From contig NZ_LIRJ01000232.1 in assembly GCF_001419745.1 (NCBI RefSeq), positions 1 through 37,205 of the forward strand: DNA of 37,205 bases. The letters run 5' to 3'. This stretch comes from Streptomyces silaceus. GTDB taxonomy: Bacteria; Actinomycetota; Actinomycetes; Streptomycetales; Streptomycetaceae. Position numbers and translations under genes: made by a program. The notes beneath the pieces were generated by a model. The model had not been told where the DNA came from. It saw only the letters and a program-made list of their open reading frames with translations, and searched no databases. This document shows positions 1-7,870 of this stretch, in pieces; positions within the stretch are counted from its first letter, which is position 1, and each line of letters starts with the position of its first letter.

Positions 1-696
1 TCCCTCCCCTCCTTCCCCACCCTCCGCGCCGCCCATCGACAGCGACAGGGACTCGACGAAGAGATGGAGGGCGAGCAGGGAGGCGGTGTAGGTCTTGGTG
101 GCGGGTGCCCTCTCCGGCCCGGCGAGGACGTCGATGTGGTGCTCGGAGACGGCGGCGAGCGGTGAGTCCGGGTTGTTCGTCACGGCCAGGGTGATCGCAC
201 CGGCCTCACGGGCGGCCCGGGTGGAGGCCACCAGATCGGGCGAGCCGCCGGACTGGCTGACGGTGACGGCGAGGACGTCCCTGAGGTCGGGCTTGGCGCC
301 GTACGCGGTGATGGTCGACATCGAGGTCAGCCCACAGGGCAGGCCGAGGCGGACTTCCAGGAGGTACTTGGCGTAGAGCGCGGCGTGGTCGGAGGTGCCG
401 CGGGCGGTGAGCAGGACGAACCGGGGCTTTCGCCCGGCGACGCGGCGGGCGGTCTCGCGGATCCGCGGGGCGCCTTCGTCGAGGAGGCGCCGCAGGACGT
501 CGGGCTGCTCGGCCAGCTCCCGGGCCATGATGCGACCGGGGCGCTCGGCCTGGGGACCGAGGGGGTCGAGGGGAGCGGGCGATTCGAGGGGAGCGTGGGA
601 GGCAAGGGAAGCAAAGGGAGTGACGGCATCGAGCGGCCCCGGCCCGTCCCTGGGCTCCGGCCCGCCCTCCGGGTCCCGCGGAGTCATGGCGGTCAT
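1..696 (-). CDS. SIS-domain sugar isomerase, GFAT isomerase-like (3' end outside window)
   Basis: The leftward reading frame ending at the window edge shows a SIS fold: FVLLTARGTSDHAALYAKY, then TVSQSGGSPDLVAS (phosphosugar-binding SQSG-type loop), then AVTNNPDSPLA and PATKTYTASLLAL. This is the signature of the isomerase half of glucosamine-6-phosphate synthase without the glutaminase domain, as found in stand-alone aminosugar isomerases or deaminases. I chose ATG 696 (MTAM, preceded by GGAAGG); ATG 687 and an internal ATG just before the conserved RELAEQPDVLRR segment are alternatives. Between start and fold lies a Pro/Ala-rich, low-complexity stretch of about 55 residues. The gene diverges from nagB across a 276-bp gap that contains a dre, so a role in GlcN-6-P metabolism is inferred. 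The SIS identification is firm; the exact reaction is not known. Only about 232 codons are visible. Confidence 0.85.
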   Translation of the reverse strand, partial: MTAMTPRDPEGGPEPRDGPGPLDAVTPFASLASHAPLESPAPLDPLGPQAERPGRIMARELAEQPDVLRRLLDEGAPRIRETARRVAGRKPRFVLLTARGTSDHAALYAKYLLEVRLGLPCGLTSMSTITAYGAKPDLRDVLAVTVSQSGGSPDLVASTRAAREAGAITLAVTNNPDSPLAAVSEHHIDVLAGPERAPATKTYTASLLALHLFVESLSLSMGGAEGGEGGEG

Positions 697-919
697 GCCT
701 TCCACTGTGCTCGCTCGGGGCGCGGGGCGCCTGTGCGGGCCGGGTGGCGCCCCGGACAGGAGTGGCGGTGCGGGCGGGCCCTGGCCGGTGCTCGGTGCCG
801 GGGCGGGGAAGGGGCGGAGGGCCGGTTCGGGAGGTGGGGGCGTTCGACGGGCGCGGAGGCCGGGGAGAGCCGAGCATGGACAGCGAGAATCGACTGTTCT
901 GGCGGCCCAGCTCTGCTAG

Positions 920-935
920 ATTGGTCTATACCACC
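920..935. promoter_or_regulatory. DasR-responsive element (dre) upstream of nagB
   Basis: The 16-mer ATTGGTCTATACCACC matches the known dre consensus ACTGGTCTAGACCAGT at 12 of 16 positions, with the core TGGTCTA-ACCA intact. It ends 37 bp before the nagB GTG and overlaps a -10-like TAGATT at 917-922, so DasR bound here should block nagB transcription. It is about 220 bp from the divergent SIS gene start, so control of that gene is less certain. Confidence 0.85.
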
Positions 936-972
936 AGTCCTTTGAGCCCCTCTCCAGATCGGCAGGCCCAGC

Positions 973-1758
973 GTGGAAGTTGTCATCGTCCCGGACGCCA
1001 AGGCAGGCGGCGAGCTCATCGCGGAGGCCATGGCCGCCCTGGTGCGCCGTAAGCCTGACGCCCTGCTCGGTGTCGCCACCGGCTCCACCCCGCTGCCCAT
1101 CTACGAGGCGCTGGCCGCCAAGGTGGCGTCCGGTGCCGTGGATGCCTCGCGGGCCCGTATCTGCCAGCTCGACGAGTACGTGGGGCTGCCGGCCGGGCAC
1201 CCCGAGTCGTACCGTTCCGTGGTCCTCCGTGAGGTCGTCGAGCCGCTCGGGCTCAGCGAGTCCTCCTTCATGGGCCCGGACGGCAGCGCCGCGGACGTGC
1301 AGGCGGCGTGCGAGGCGTACGACAAGGCGCTCGCGGAGGCCGGCGGCGTCGACCTCCAGCTGCTCGGCATCGGGACCGACGGGCACATCGGGTTCAACGA
1401 GCCGTGCTCCTCGCTCGCCTCGCGCACCCGCATCAAGACGCTGACGGAGCAGACGCGGGTGGACAACGCGCGCTTCTTCGACGGGGACATCGAGCAGGTG
1501 CCCCACCACGTCATCACCCAGGGGATCGGGACGATCCTGGAGGCGCGGCACCTCGTGCTGCTCGCCACGGGTGAGGGCAAGGCGGACGCGGTGGCCGCGA
1601 CGGTGGAGGGGCCGGTCGCCTCCGTCGTCCCGGCGTCGGCGCTGCAGCTGCACCCGCACGCGACCGTCGTCGTGGACGAGGCCGCGGCGTCCAAGCTGAA
1701 GCTCGCGGACTACTTCCGCCACACCTACGTCAACAAGCCGGACTGGCAGGGGCTGTAG
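973..1758 (+). CDS. nagB: Glucosamine-6-phosphate deaminase NagB
   Basis: NagB converts glucosamine-6-phosphate to fructose-6-phosphate and ammonia, the step that admits GlcNAc-derived carbon into glycolysis. The 261-residue protein (usual length about 260) starts VEVVIVPDAKAGGELIAEAM. It shows ATGSTPLPIYEAL, the catalytic-region CQLDEYVGLP, and GIGTDGHIGFNEP with the conserved Asp and His of the active site, followed by SRTRIKTLT. The GTG at 973 directly precedes the conserved N-terminus; no strong Shine-Dalgarno is seen, only a weak purine run. It is monocistronic, with a dre before it and a 12-bp-stem bidirectional terminator after it, and is convergent with dasD. The orthologue is S. coelicolor SCO5236, a known DasR target. 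Confidence 0.97.
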   Translation: MEVVIVPDAKAGGELIAEAMAALVRRKPDALLGVATGSTPLPIYEALAAKVASGAVDASRARICQLDEYVGLPAGHPESYRSVVLREVVEPLGLSESSFMGPDGSAADVQAACEAYDKALAEAGGVDLQLLGIGTDGHIGFNEPCSSLASRTRIKTLTEQTRVDNARFFDGDIEQVPHHVITQGIGTILEARHLVLLATGEGKADAVAATVEGPVASVVPASALQLHPHATVVVDEAAASKLKLADYFRHTYVNKPDWQGL

Positions 1759-1797
1759 GCAGACCCGTCCAGGCCGTCCGGCCTCACGACGCGCCTG

Positions 1798-1826
1798 AGG
1801 GGCGCCCCCGTATCGGGGGCGCCCCT
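1798..1826. terminator. Bidirectional terminator between nagB and dasD
   Basis: A perfect 12-bp inverted repeat, AGGGGCGCCCCC and GGGGGCGCCCCT, flanks the loop GTATC. It sits 40 bp after nagB and 45 bp before the dasD stop on the opposite strand. It has no U tract, as is common in Streptomyces. Confidence 0.85.
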
Positions 1827-1876
1827 CCTGCTTTCCGTGCTGCCGTCAGGCCCTGCTTTCCGTGCCGCAGTCAGGC
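1827..1876. repeat. 25-bp tandem duplication at the dasD 3' end
   Basis: Two adjacent 25-bp units (1827-1851 and 1852-1876), each beginning CCTGCTTTCCGTGC, differ at two positions. The second copy contains the last codons and stop of dasD; the first is an extra copy beyond the stop. This looks like a recent slippage or duplication event. Confidence 0.85.
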
Positions 1877-3376
1877 CCCGGCGATGACCTCGGCCGCCGC
1901 CTCGCCGCAGACCCGCGCCGCGCCGCGCGTCGCGATGTGGAGGGCGCCGGTCGGGGCGGACTGGGGGACGCCCATCTCGACGACGACCGTGTCCGGGCGG
2001 GCCGAGACCAGGGTGGTCAGGGCGTCCGCCATCCACCCGTGGCGGTGGGCGTCGCGGACCACCGCGACGATGCGGCGCTCCCCCGCGGCCGCGAGGGCCT
2101 TCGCCCCGGCGCCCTCGCCGGAGTAGGTGGCCGACTCCGTGCCGGGGAGGCGGCGGGAGAGCTCGGCCGCGACGCCCCACGGGGTCTCGTCGCCGACCGC
2201 GATGTTCGCCTCCGGGGCGAAGGAGGCGACGAAGGGCGCCTCGGTGAGCGGGGCCGTGTAGGTCTCGCCGCGCGTGACCGTCAGGGCGCGGCGGGCCGCG
2301 ACCAGGCCGATCCCGGCGTCGGGCGCGCCCGCCGAACGACCGGCACCGCCCGCATCCCGCGACGCCACGGCCCAGTTCGCCAGGGACCGCACGCGCTCGG
2401 CGGCGTCGGCGAGCCGCTCCTCGGGCAGGTCGCCCGAGCGGACCGCCTCGACGAAGGCGTCCCGCAGCCGCAGCACGGTGCCCTCGTCCGAGGGGCCGCC
2501 GCCCGTGCAGATCGCGTCGGCGCCCGCGGCGATGGCGAGAACACAGCCGCGCTCGAAGCCGTACCGCCCCGCGATGGCCTGCATGTCCATGCCGTCGGTG
2601 ACGATGAGGCCGTCGTAGCCGAACTCCTCGCGGAGCAGGCCGGTGAGGATGCGGCGGGAGATCGTCCCGGGGTTGTCCGGGTCGAGCGCCGGGGCCAGGA
2701 CGTGGGCGCTCATCACGGCCCGCGTGCCGGCGGCGATCGCCGCGCGGAACGGCGCCAGGTCACGGGAGTTGAGCACGTCCCGGTCGACGTCGATGACCGG
2801 CACCGAGTGGTGCGAGTCGACCGCCGTGTCGCCGTGCCCGGGGAAGTGCTTGGCGGAGGTGGCGACGCCGGAGGACTGCATGCCCTCGACATACGCGGCG
2901 GTGTGCCGGGCCACCAGAAGCGGGTCGGCGCCGAAGGAACGTACGCCGATGACCGGGTTGTCGGGGTTGGCGTTGACGTCGGCGGACGGCGCCCAGTTGA
3001 AGTTGATGCCGCAGGAGGCCAGGCGGCGGCCGAGGTCGGCGGCCACCTCGCGGGTGAGCGCCGTGTCGTCGACCGCGCCGAGCGCGTGGTTGCCCGGGTA
3101 GGAGGAGCCGGTGCGCACCTCCAGGCGGGTGACGTCGCCGCTCTCCTCGTCGATGGCGACCAGGAGGTCGTCGCGCTCGGCCTTCAGCTGGGCGGTGAGG
3201 GCGGTGACCTGCTCGGCGGTCCGCACGTTGCGGCCGAACAGGCTGACGGAGGCGAGGCCTTCGCCGATGCGGCGGCGCACCCAGTCCGGCACGGTGGTCG
3301 TGCCGTCGAAGCCGGGCTGCAGGACGGTCAGGGCGTTGCGGGTGAGGGTGTCACCGGCGTGGGTCAGTGTCGTCAT
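1871..3376 (-). CDS. dasD: Beta-N-acetylhexosaminidase DasD (GH3 family)
   Basis: This is a 501-residue glycoside hydrolase family 3 enzyme expected to split N,N'-diacetylchitobiose, delivered by the Das transporter, into GlcNAc. It has no signal peptide, so cytoplasmic action is likely. Seen in order: SVSLFGRNV, the NagZ-type KHFPGHGDTAVDSHHSVPVI segment (His-containing general acid/base loop), and GLIVTDGMDMQAIAG carrying the presumed nucleophile Asp. A C-terminal domain of about 170 residues follows. ATG 3376 lies 6 bp after the dasC stop, with AGGGA upstream that overlaps the end of dasC, so it is probably cotranscribed with dasBC. The orthologue is SCO5235. The family is certain; substrate preference is inferred from context and the orthologue. 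Confidence 0.93.
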   Translation of the reverse strand: MTTLTHAGDTLTRNALTVLQPGFDGTTTVPDWVRRRIGEGLASVSLFGRNVRTAEQVTALTAQLKAERDDLLVAIDEESGDVTRLEVRTGSSYPGNHALGAVDDTALTREVAADLGRRLASCGINFNWAPSADVNANPDNPVIGVRSFGADPLLVARHTAAYVEGMQSSGVATSAKHFPGHGDTAVDSHHSVPVIDVDRDVLNSRDLAPFRAAIAAGTRAVMSAHVLAPALDPDNPGTISRRILTGLLREEFGYDGLIVTDGMDMQAIAGRYGFERGCVLAIAAGADAICTGGGPSDEGTVLRLRDAFVEAVRSGDLPEERLADAAERVRSLANWAVASRDAGGAGRSAGAPDAGIGLVAARRALTVTRGETYTAPLTEAPFVASFAPEANIAVGDETPWGVAAELSRRLPGTESATYSGEGAGAKALAAAGERRIVAVVRDAHRHGWMADALTTLVSARPDTVVVEMGVPQSAPTGALHIATRGAARVCGEAAAEVIAGA

Positions 3377-3382
3377 GGTGCG

Positions 3383-4213
3383 TTATCCCTTCACTGCGCC
3401 GTCGGTCAGGCCGCTGATGGCCCTGCGCTGCAGGAAGACGAAGAGGATCAGGATCGGGATGGCGAAGAGCGAGGCCGCGGCCATGGTGGCGCCCCAGTCG
3501 TCGCCGAAGGCGGTCTGGAAGCTGGAGAGCCACACCGGCAGGGTCTTGGCCTCGGCTTCCTTGTTGAGCACGAGGACCAGCGGGAACTCGTTCCAGGCGG
3601 TGATGAAGCCGAAGAGCGAGGTCGACATCAGGCCCGGCGCGAGCAGCGGCAGGATCACCCGGCGGAACGCCTGCATACGGGTGCAGCCGTCGACCATGGC
3701 GGACTCCTCCAGCTCCTTGGGCACGGCGGCGACGAAGCCGCGCAGCGTGAGGAGGGTGAAGGGGAGGATCATCACCATGTAGAAGAGGGTCAGCGGGATC
3801 AGGCTGTTCAGCATGTCCGCGTCGCGCACGATGATGTAGATCGCGATGACCATGACTTCCCACGGCGCCATCTGCGCGAGCATGAAGCCGATGATGAAGC
3901 CGCGGCGGCCCTTGAAGCGCATCCGGGCGAGGGCGAAGGCCGCGGTCACGCCGATGATCAGGGAGAAGAGGACCGCGAGGATCGTCACGGTGAGGGAGTT
4001 GCCGACCATGGTCCAGAAGTGGTCGGCGTCGATCGCCTTCTTGAAGTGCTCGAAGGTGGCGTCGGTCGGGAACCAGACCGGGTCCTCGGCGATGATGTCG
4101 CCGGTCGGCTTGAAGGCCGTCGCGAACATCCAGTACACCGGGAAGACGCAGAAGACGAAGATGACGACAGCGGCCAGGTTGGGCCACAGGCGGCCCATCA
4201 GCGAGCGCTTCAC
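3383..4213 (-). CDS. dasC: Chitobiose ABC transporter permease DasC
   Basis: This is a 276-residue MalG-type inner-membrane permease with six predicted membrane spans, starting VKRSLMGRLWPNLAAVVIF. The cytoplasmic EAA loop that docks the ATPase is visible as ELEESAMVDGCTRMQAFRR followed by ILPLLAPG. I chose GTG 4213 because it overlaps the dasB stop by GTGA, a translational-coupling arrangement. A longer open frame upstream runs through dasB in another frame and is not coding. No ATPase gene is present in the locus; in S. coelicolor the shared ATPase MsiK energises DasABC, and the same is inferred here. The orthologue is SCO5234. Confidence 0.95.
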   Translation of the reverse strand: MKRSLMGRLWPNLAAVVIFVFCVFPVYWMFATAFKPTGDIIAEDPVWFPTDATFEHFKKAIDADHFWTMVGNSLTVTILAVLFSLIIGVTAAFALARMRFKGRRGFIIGFMLAQMAPWEVMVIAIYIIVRDADMLNSLIPLTLFYMVMILPFTLLTLRGFVAAVPKELEESAMVDGCTRMQAFRRVILPLLAPGLMSTSLFGFITAWNEFPLVLVLNKEAEAKTLPVWLSSFQTAFGDDWGATMAAASLFAIPILILFVFLQRRAISGLTDGAVKG

Positions 4214-5205
4214 AGCTCGTCCTCCTCTTGCTTGAGCACGATCCGCAGGTAGAACGAGGTGATGGCCAGCAGGATGACGATGGTGAGCAGCGCGATCGCG
4301 GCACCCATGCCGAAGTGCTGGTTGCCCATGCCCTCGATGTAGGCGTAGACGGGCAGGATCTCGGTGAGCCGGTCGGGGCCGCCCTCGTTGATCGTGAAGA
4401 CCTGCACGAACGCCTTGAAGACCCAGATGATCTCCAGGAACGTCGTGGCGTAGAGGAAGGGCCGCAGGTACGGCAGCGTCACCTGCGTGAACTGCTTCCA
4501 GGCCCCCGCGCCGTCCAGCGCCGCGGCCTCGTACAGCTCCTTGGGAATGGTGGTCGTGGCGGCGTAGAGGTTGATCGCCACGAAGGGGATGGACATCCAG
4601 ACGATCAGCAGCAGGACGACGAAGAAGGTCGAGTACTGCGTGGCGAGCCAGTCGTGGTCGGCCATCGACTCGAAGCCGATCTTGGCGAGCACCCAGTTGA
4701 CGACGCCGAAGCGCTGCGCGAACAGCCACTGGTAGACCGTGCTCGCCGCGACGACGGGCATCGCCCAGGCGAGCACGAGGCCGAGCAGGAGGAAGGTGCG
4801 CATCTTCCGGCCGAGGCGCGCGAGGAGCAGTCCCACCAGCGTGCCGAGGGCCATGATCAGCGCGACGTTGACGGCGGTGAAGGCGACCGAGCGGCCGGTG
4901 ACCCGCCAGAAGTCCGGGCCGGTGAGGACTTCCTTGTAGTTGTCGAATCCGTTCCACTCGGTCAAGTGCAGAATGAACTGCCGCATGTTGAGGTTCTGGA
5001 ACGACAGGATCCCGTTGTTGACCAGCGGCCAGCCGAGCAGCAGCAGGGTGGCGACGATCGCGGGGGCCAGGAGCAGATAGGGCGTCAGGCCGGTCAGACG
5101 CCGTGGGGATCTCGGACTTCCTGGCCGTGGTCCGCCATCCGGTGTCTGCACCTCCGTCGGGCCGGAGGGCGGCCGTTCGGTCTTCTGCACGGTCATGCTC
5201 GCCAT
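4210..5205 (-). CDS. dasB: Chitobiose ABC transporter permease DasB
   Basis: This is a MalF-type membrane permease of about 331 residues. A hydrophilic N-terminal tail of roughly 35 residues (MASMTVQKTERPPSG) precedes LTGLTPYLLLAPAIVATLLL and five more membrane spans. The EAA loop reads KELYEAAALDGAGAWKQF. The start is uncertain: ATG 5205 has only a purine-rich AAAGAG directly before it, ATG 5196 (MTVQKTE) is equally plausible, and a TTG at 5220 is unlikely. The gene lies 158 bp from dasA, separated by a strong hairpin and a repeated palindrome, and is coupled to dasC by a 4-bp overlap. Together with DasA and DasC it imports N,N'-diacetylchitobiose. The orthologue is SCO5233. Confidence 0.93.
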   Translation of the reverse strand: MASMTVQKTERPPSGPTEVQTPDGGPRPGSPRSPRRLTGLTPYLLLAPAIVATLLLLGWPLVNNGILSFQNLNMRQFILHLTEWNGFDNYKEVLTGPDFWRVTGRSVAFTAVNVALIMALGTLVGLLLARLGRKMRTFLLLGLVLAWAMPVVAASTVYQWLFAQRFGVVNWVLAKIGFESMADHDWLATQYSTFFVVLLLIVWMSIPFVAINLYAATTTIPKELYEAAALDGAGAWKQFTQVTLPYLRPFLYATTFLEIIWVFKAFVQVFTINEGGPDRLTEILPVYAYIEGMGNQHFGMGAAIALLTIVILLAITSFYLRIVLKQEEDEL

Positions 5206-5226
5206 CTCTTTCGTGGGCAACGCGAA

Positions 5227-5263
5227 GCGCTGTGATCAGCGCGGAGGGCGCTGTGATCAGCGC
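5227..5263. repeat. Tandemly repeated 16-bp palindrome in the dasA-dasB spacer
   Basis: GCGCTGTGATCAGCGC occurs at 5227-5242 and again, identically, at 5248-5263 (period 21 bp). Each copy is a 6-bp inverted repeat around TGAT and forms a small hairpin. The copies lie just upstream of the dasB start on the coding strand. GC/GA-rich degenerate copies continue to about 5297. Confidence 0.85.
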
Positions 5264-5310
5264 GGAGAACGCGGAGTACGCGGCGGAGAACGCGCGGTAC
5301 TCATGGGTGC

Positions 5311-5349
5311 GCCGGGGGCGGCGGGGTCACGTCACCCGCCGCCCCCGGC
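5311..5349 (-). terminator. Strong hairpin between dasA and dasB
   Basis: A perfect 15-bp stem (GCCGGGGGCGGCGGG with CCCGCCGCCCCCGGC, 9-nt loop) begins 14 bp after the dasA stop. It can act as an attenuating terminator or as a 3'-end stabiliser that keeps dasA mRNA more abundant than dasBC; it has no U tract. Confidence 0.75.
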
Positions 5350-5363
5350 AAGAGGACGCGTTG

Positions 5364-6635
5364 TTACTGCTTCTGCGCCAGGCGCTTGTTGAGCTCGCCC
5401 TCGACCTGCTTGGCGGCGGCGGCAGGCGACTTACCGTTGAGCACCGCGGTCATGTAGTTCTTGATCGGGTTCGGCGGGTTCTCCACCGCGGCCCACTCCG
5501 GGATCAGCGGGGTGGTGCCGCCGCCGGCGGTGGCGGGAGCGGCGGCCTCGGCGGCCGGGTTGCCCTTGAGGTTGGACTCCAGCGCCTTCTTGTTCGGGAT
5601 CGTGCCGCCTTCCTTGGCGAACTGACCCTCGAACTTGTCGGACAGCGCGATCTTCAGGAACTCCTTGGCGAGCTCCTGCTTCTTGCTGGTCGCGGCGATG
5701 GCGAGGTTGGAGCCGCCGAGGAAGACGCCCTCGGGCTTGTCGGCCGTGGCGCCGGGGATCGTGAAGAAGCCGATGTCCTTCTCGATCTTCTTGTTGGCCT
5801 TGATCGCGGTCGCGGCCTCCCAGCTCATGCCGATGAAGGCGCCGGTCTTGCCCTTGGCGAAGACCTCGGCCTGCTGCGGGGTGGCCTCGTCCTTGTTCTT
5901 GGGGGCCTTGGAGAGGTCCGCGAACTGCTTGTACGTCTTCATGGCCTTGGCGACCTTCGGGTCGTCCAGGTTGGAGACGTACTTGTCGCCGTCCTTCTTG
6001 ACCAGCTCGGCGCCCTCACCGATGGTCAGGCCGACGAAGTGGTACCAGTTCTGGCCGGGCAGGTAGATCGGCTCGGCGTCGGTCTTCGCGCCGATCTGCT
6101 TGAGGTCCTTGAGGAACTCGTCGCGGGTCTTGGGGGTGTCCTTGATGCCGGCGTCGGCCCAGATCTTCTTGTTGTAGACCACGACGCGGTTGAGGACGAA
6201 CCACGGGGCGGCGTACTGCTTGCCGTCGATGACCGAGGCCTTGTTCATCGACTCGGTCCAGTCGGCGCCGATCGACTTCTTGAGGTCGTCGAGCTCGGCG
6301 AGGCCGCCGGTCTTGGCGTACGCGGCGGTCTGCGTGTTGCCGATCTCGAAGACGTCCGGCGGGTTCTCCTCGGAGAGGGCGGTGGTCAGCTTCTGCTGGA
6401 TGCCGTTCCACTGCTGGACTTCGAACTTCAGCTTGGCGCCGGTCTTCTTCTCGAAGGCCGCCGTGACGTCCTTCTGCCACTGGTCGGGCGTCGAACCGTC
6501 CATCGCCCAGAGCGTCAGGGTCTCGCCCTTGAAGCCGTCGGCTCCGCCGGCCTTCTTGTCGTCGTCACTGCCGCAGGCCGCGATCGAGACCAACATGCCC
6601 GCGACACCGATGGCCGCTATGAGCTTGCGCTTCAC
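5364..6635 (-). CDS. dasA: Chitobiose-binding lipoprotein DasA
   Basis: This 423-residue extracellular solute-binding protein captures N,N'-diacetylchitobiose for DasBC. The N-terminus MKRKLIAAIGVAGMLVSIAAC is a lipoprotein signal with lipobox IAAC and Cys21 as the lipidation site, then an acidic linker (GSDDDKK). The mature part has family-1 solute-binding features (TLTLWAMDGSTPDQWQKDV, NPPDVFEIGNTQT, GAFIGMSWE). GTG 6635 is supported by GAGGAGGG 5 bp upstream. It diverges from dasR, with two dre elements and a TTGACA (6770-6775, leftward -35) in between, so it is DasR-repressed. A strong hairpin after the stop separates it from dasBC. The orthologue is SCO5232. Confidence 0.96.
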   Translation of the reverse strand: MKRKLIAAIGVAGMLVSIAACGSDDDKKAGGADGFKGETLTLWAMDGSTPDQWQKDVTAAFEKKTGAKLKFEVQQWNGIQQKLTTALSEENPPDVFEIGNTQTAAYAKTGGLAELDDLKKSIGADWTESMNKASVIDGKQYAAPWFVLNRVVVYNKKIWADAGIKDTPKTRDEFLKDLKQIGAKTDAEPIYLPGQNWYHFVGLTIGEGAELVKKDGDKYVSNLDDPKVAKAMKTYKQFADLSKAPKNKDEATPQQAEVFAKGKTGAFIGMSWEAATAIKANKKIEKDIGFFTIPGATADKPEGVFLGGSNLAIAATSKKQELAKEFLKIALSDKFEGQFAKEGGTIPNKKALESNLKGNPAAEAAAPATAGGGTTPLIPEWAAVENPPNPIKNYMTAVLNGKSPAAAAKQVEGELNKRLAQKQ

Positions 6636-6724
6636 GTCACCCTCCTCAAGGGATGCCAGTCAACCCCCCACCCGCAGCGACCGAATGGACCGAGATCTGC
6701 CCGTGGGACTGGAACCTGGTCTTT

Positions 6725-6740
6725 AATGGTGTAGACCAGT
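6725..6740. promoter_or_regulatory. dre site 1 in the dasA-dasR intergenic region
   Basis: AATGGTGTAGACCAGT matches the dre consensus core TGGTCTAGACCA with one mismatch. An extra half-site CTGGTCTTT sits directly to its left (6716-6724). It lies about 90 bp upstream of the dasA start. Confidence 0.9.
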
Positions 6741-6749
6741 ACGGGGAGC

Positions 6750-6765
6750 TTGGCCTAGACCTTTA
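6750..6765. promoter_or_regulatory. dre site 2 in the dasA-dasR intergenic region
   Basis: TTGGCCTAGACCTTTA matches the 12-bp core at 10 positions. It lies in the spacer behind the leftward TTGACA (6770-6775) and about 16 bp upstream of a rightward -10-like TATAAG (6781-6786). One site could therefore act on both dasA and dasR. Confidence 0.75.
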
Positions 6766-6822
6766 GGGGTGTCAAGGGTGTATAAGAAGGGCAGTCGCGT
6801 CCGTTATCGGACCGACACCTGA

Positions 6823-7755
<933 letters not shown>

Positions 7756-7773
7756 GCCCGCCCCCGGGCCCGT

Positions 7774-7790
7774 CCGGGGTTCGCCCCCGG
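7774..7790 (+). terminator. Possible weak terminator after dasR
   Basis: CCGGGG and CCCCGG flank a TTCGC loop (6-bp stem) 19 bp after the dasR stop. A competing pairing with the following CCCGGGG is possible. The stem is short and has no U tract. Confidence 0.35.
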
Positions 7791-7832
7791 CTCCGCCCGG
7801 GGTCTGGCGCAGATCACCGCGCTGCTCTACGT

Positions 7833-7863
7833 TCCTCCCGTCATCGCATGATGAACGGGAGGA
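7833..7863 (+). promoter_or_regulatory. Hairpin sequestering the cstA ribosome binding site
   Basis: CCTCCCGTCATC (7834-7845) pairs with GATG plus ACGGGAGG (7850-7862), leaving a GCAT loop and one bulged A (7854); T7833 can also pair with A7863. The whole Shine-Dalgarno of cstA (GGGAGG, 7857-7862), 8 bp before the GTG, is inside the stem. This suggests translational control of cstA, or alternatively an operator palindrome. Confidence 0.65.
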
Positions 7864-7870
7864 CGACCCG

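Noticed and set aside
1862..4252. A 796-residue open frame antisense to dasD/dasC
   Set aside because: It is Arg/Asp/Gly-rich, lacks any domain, and mirrors the GC3 pattern of the real leftward genes; a typical high-GC shadow frame.
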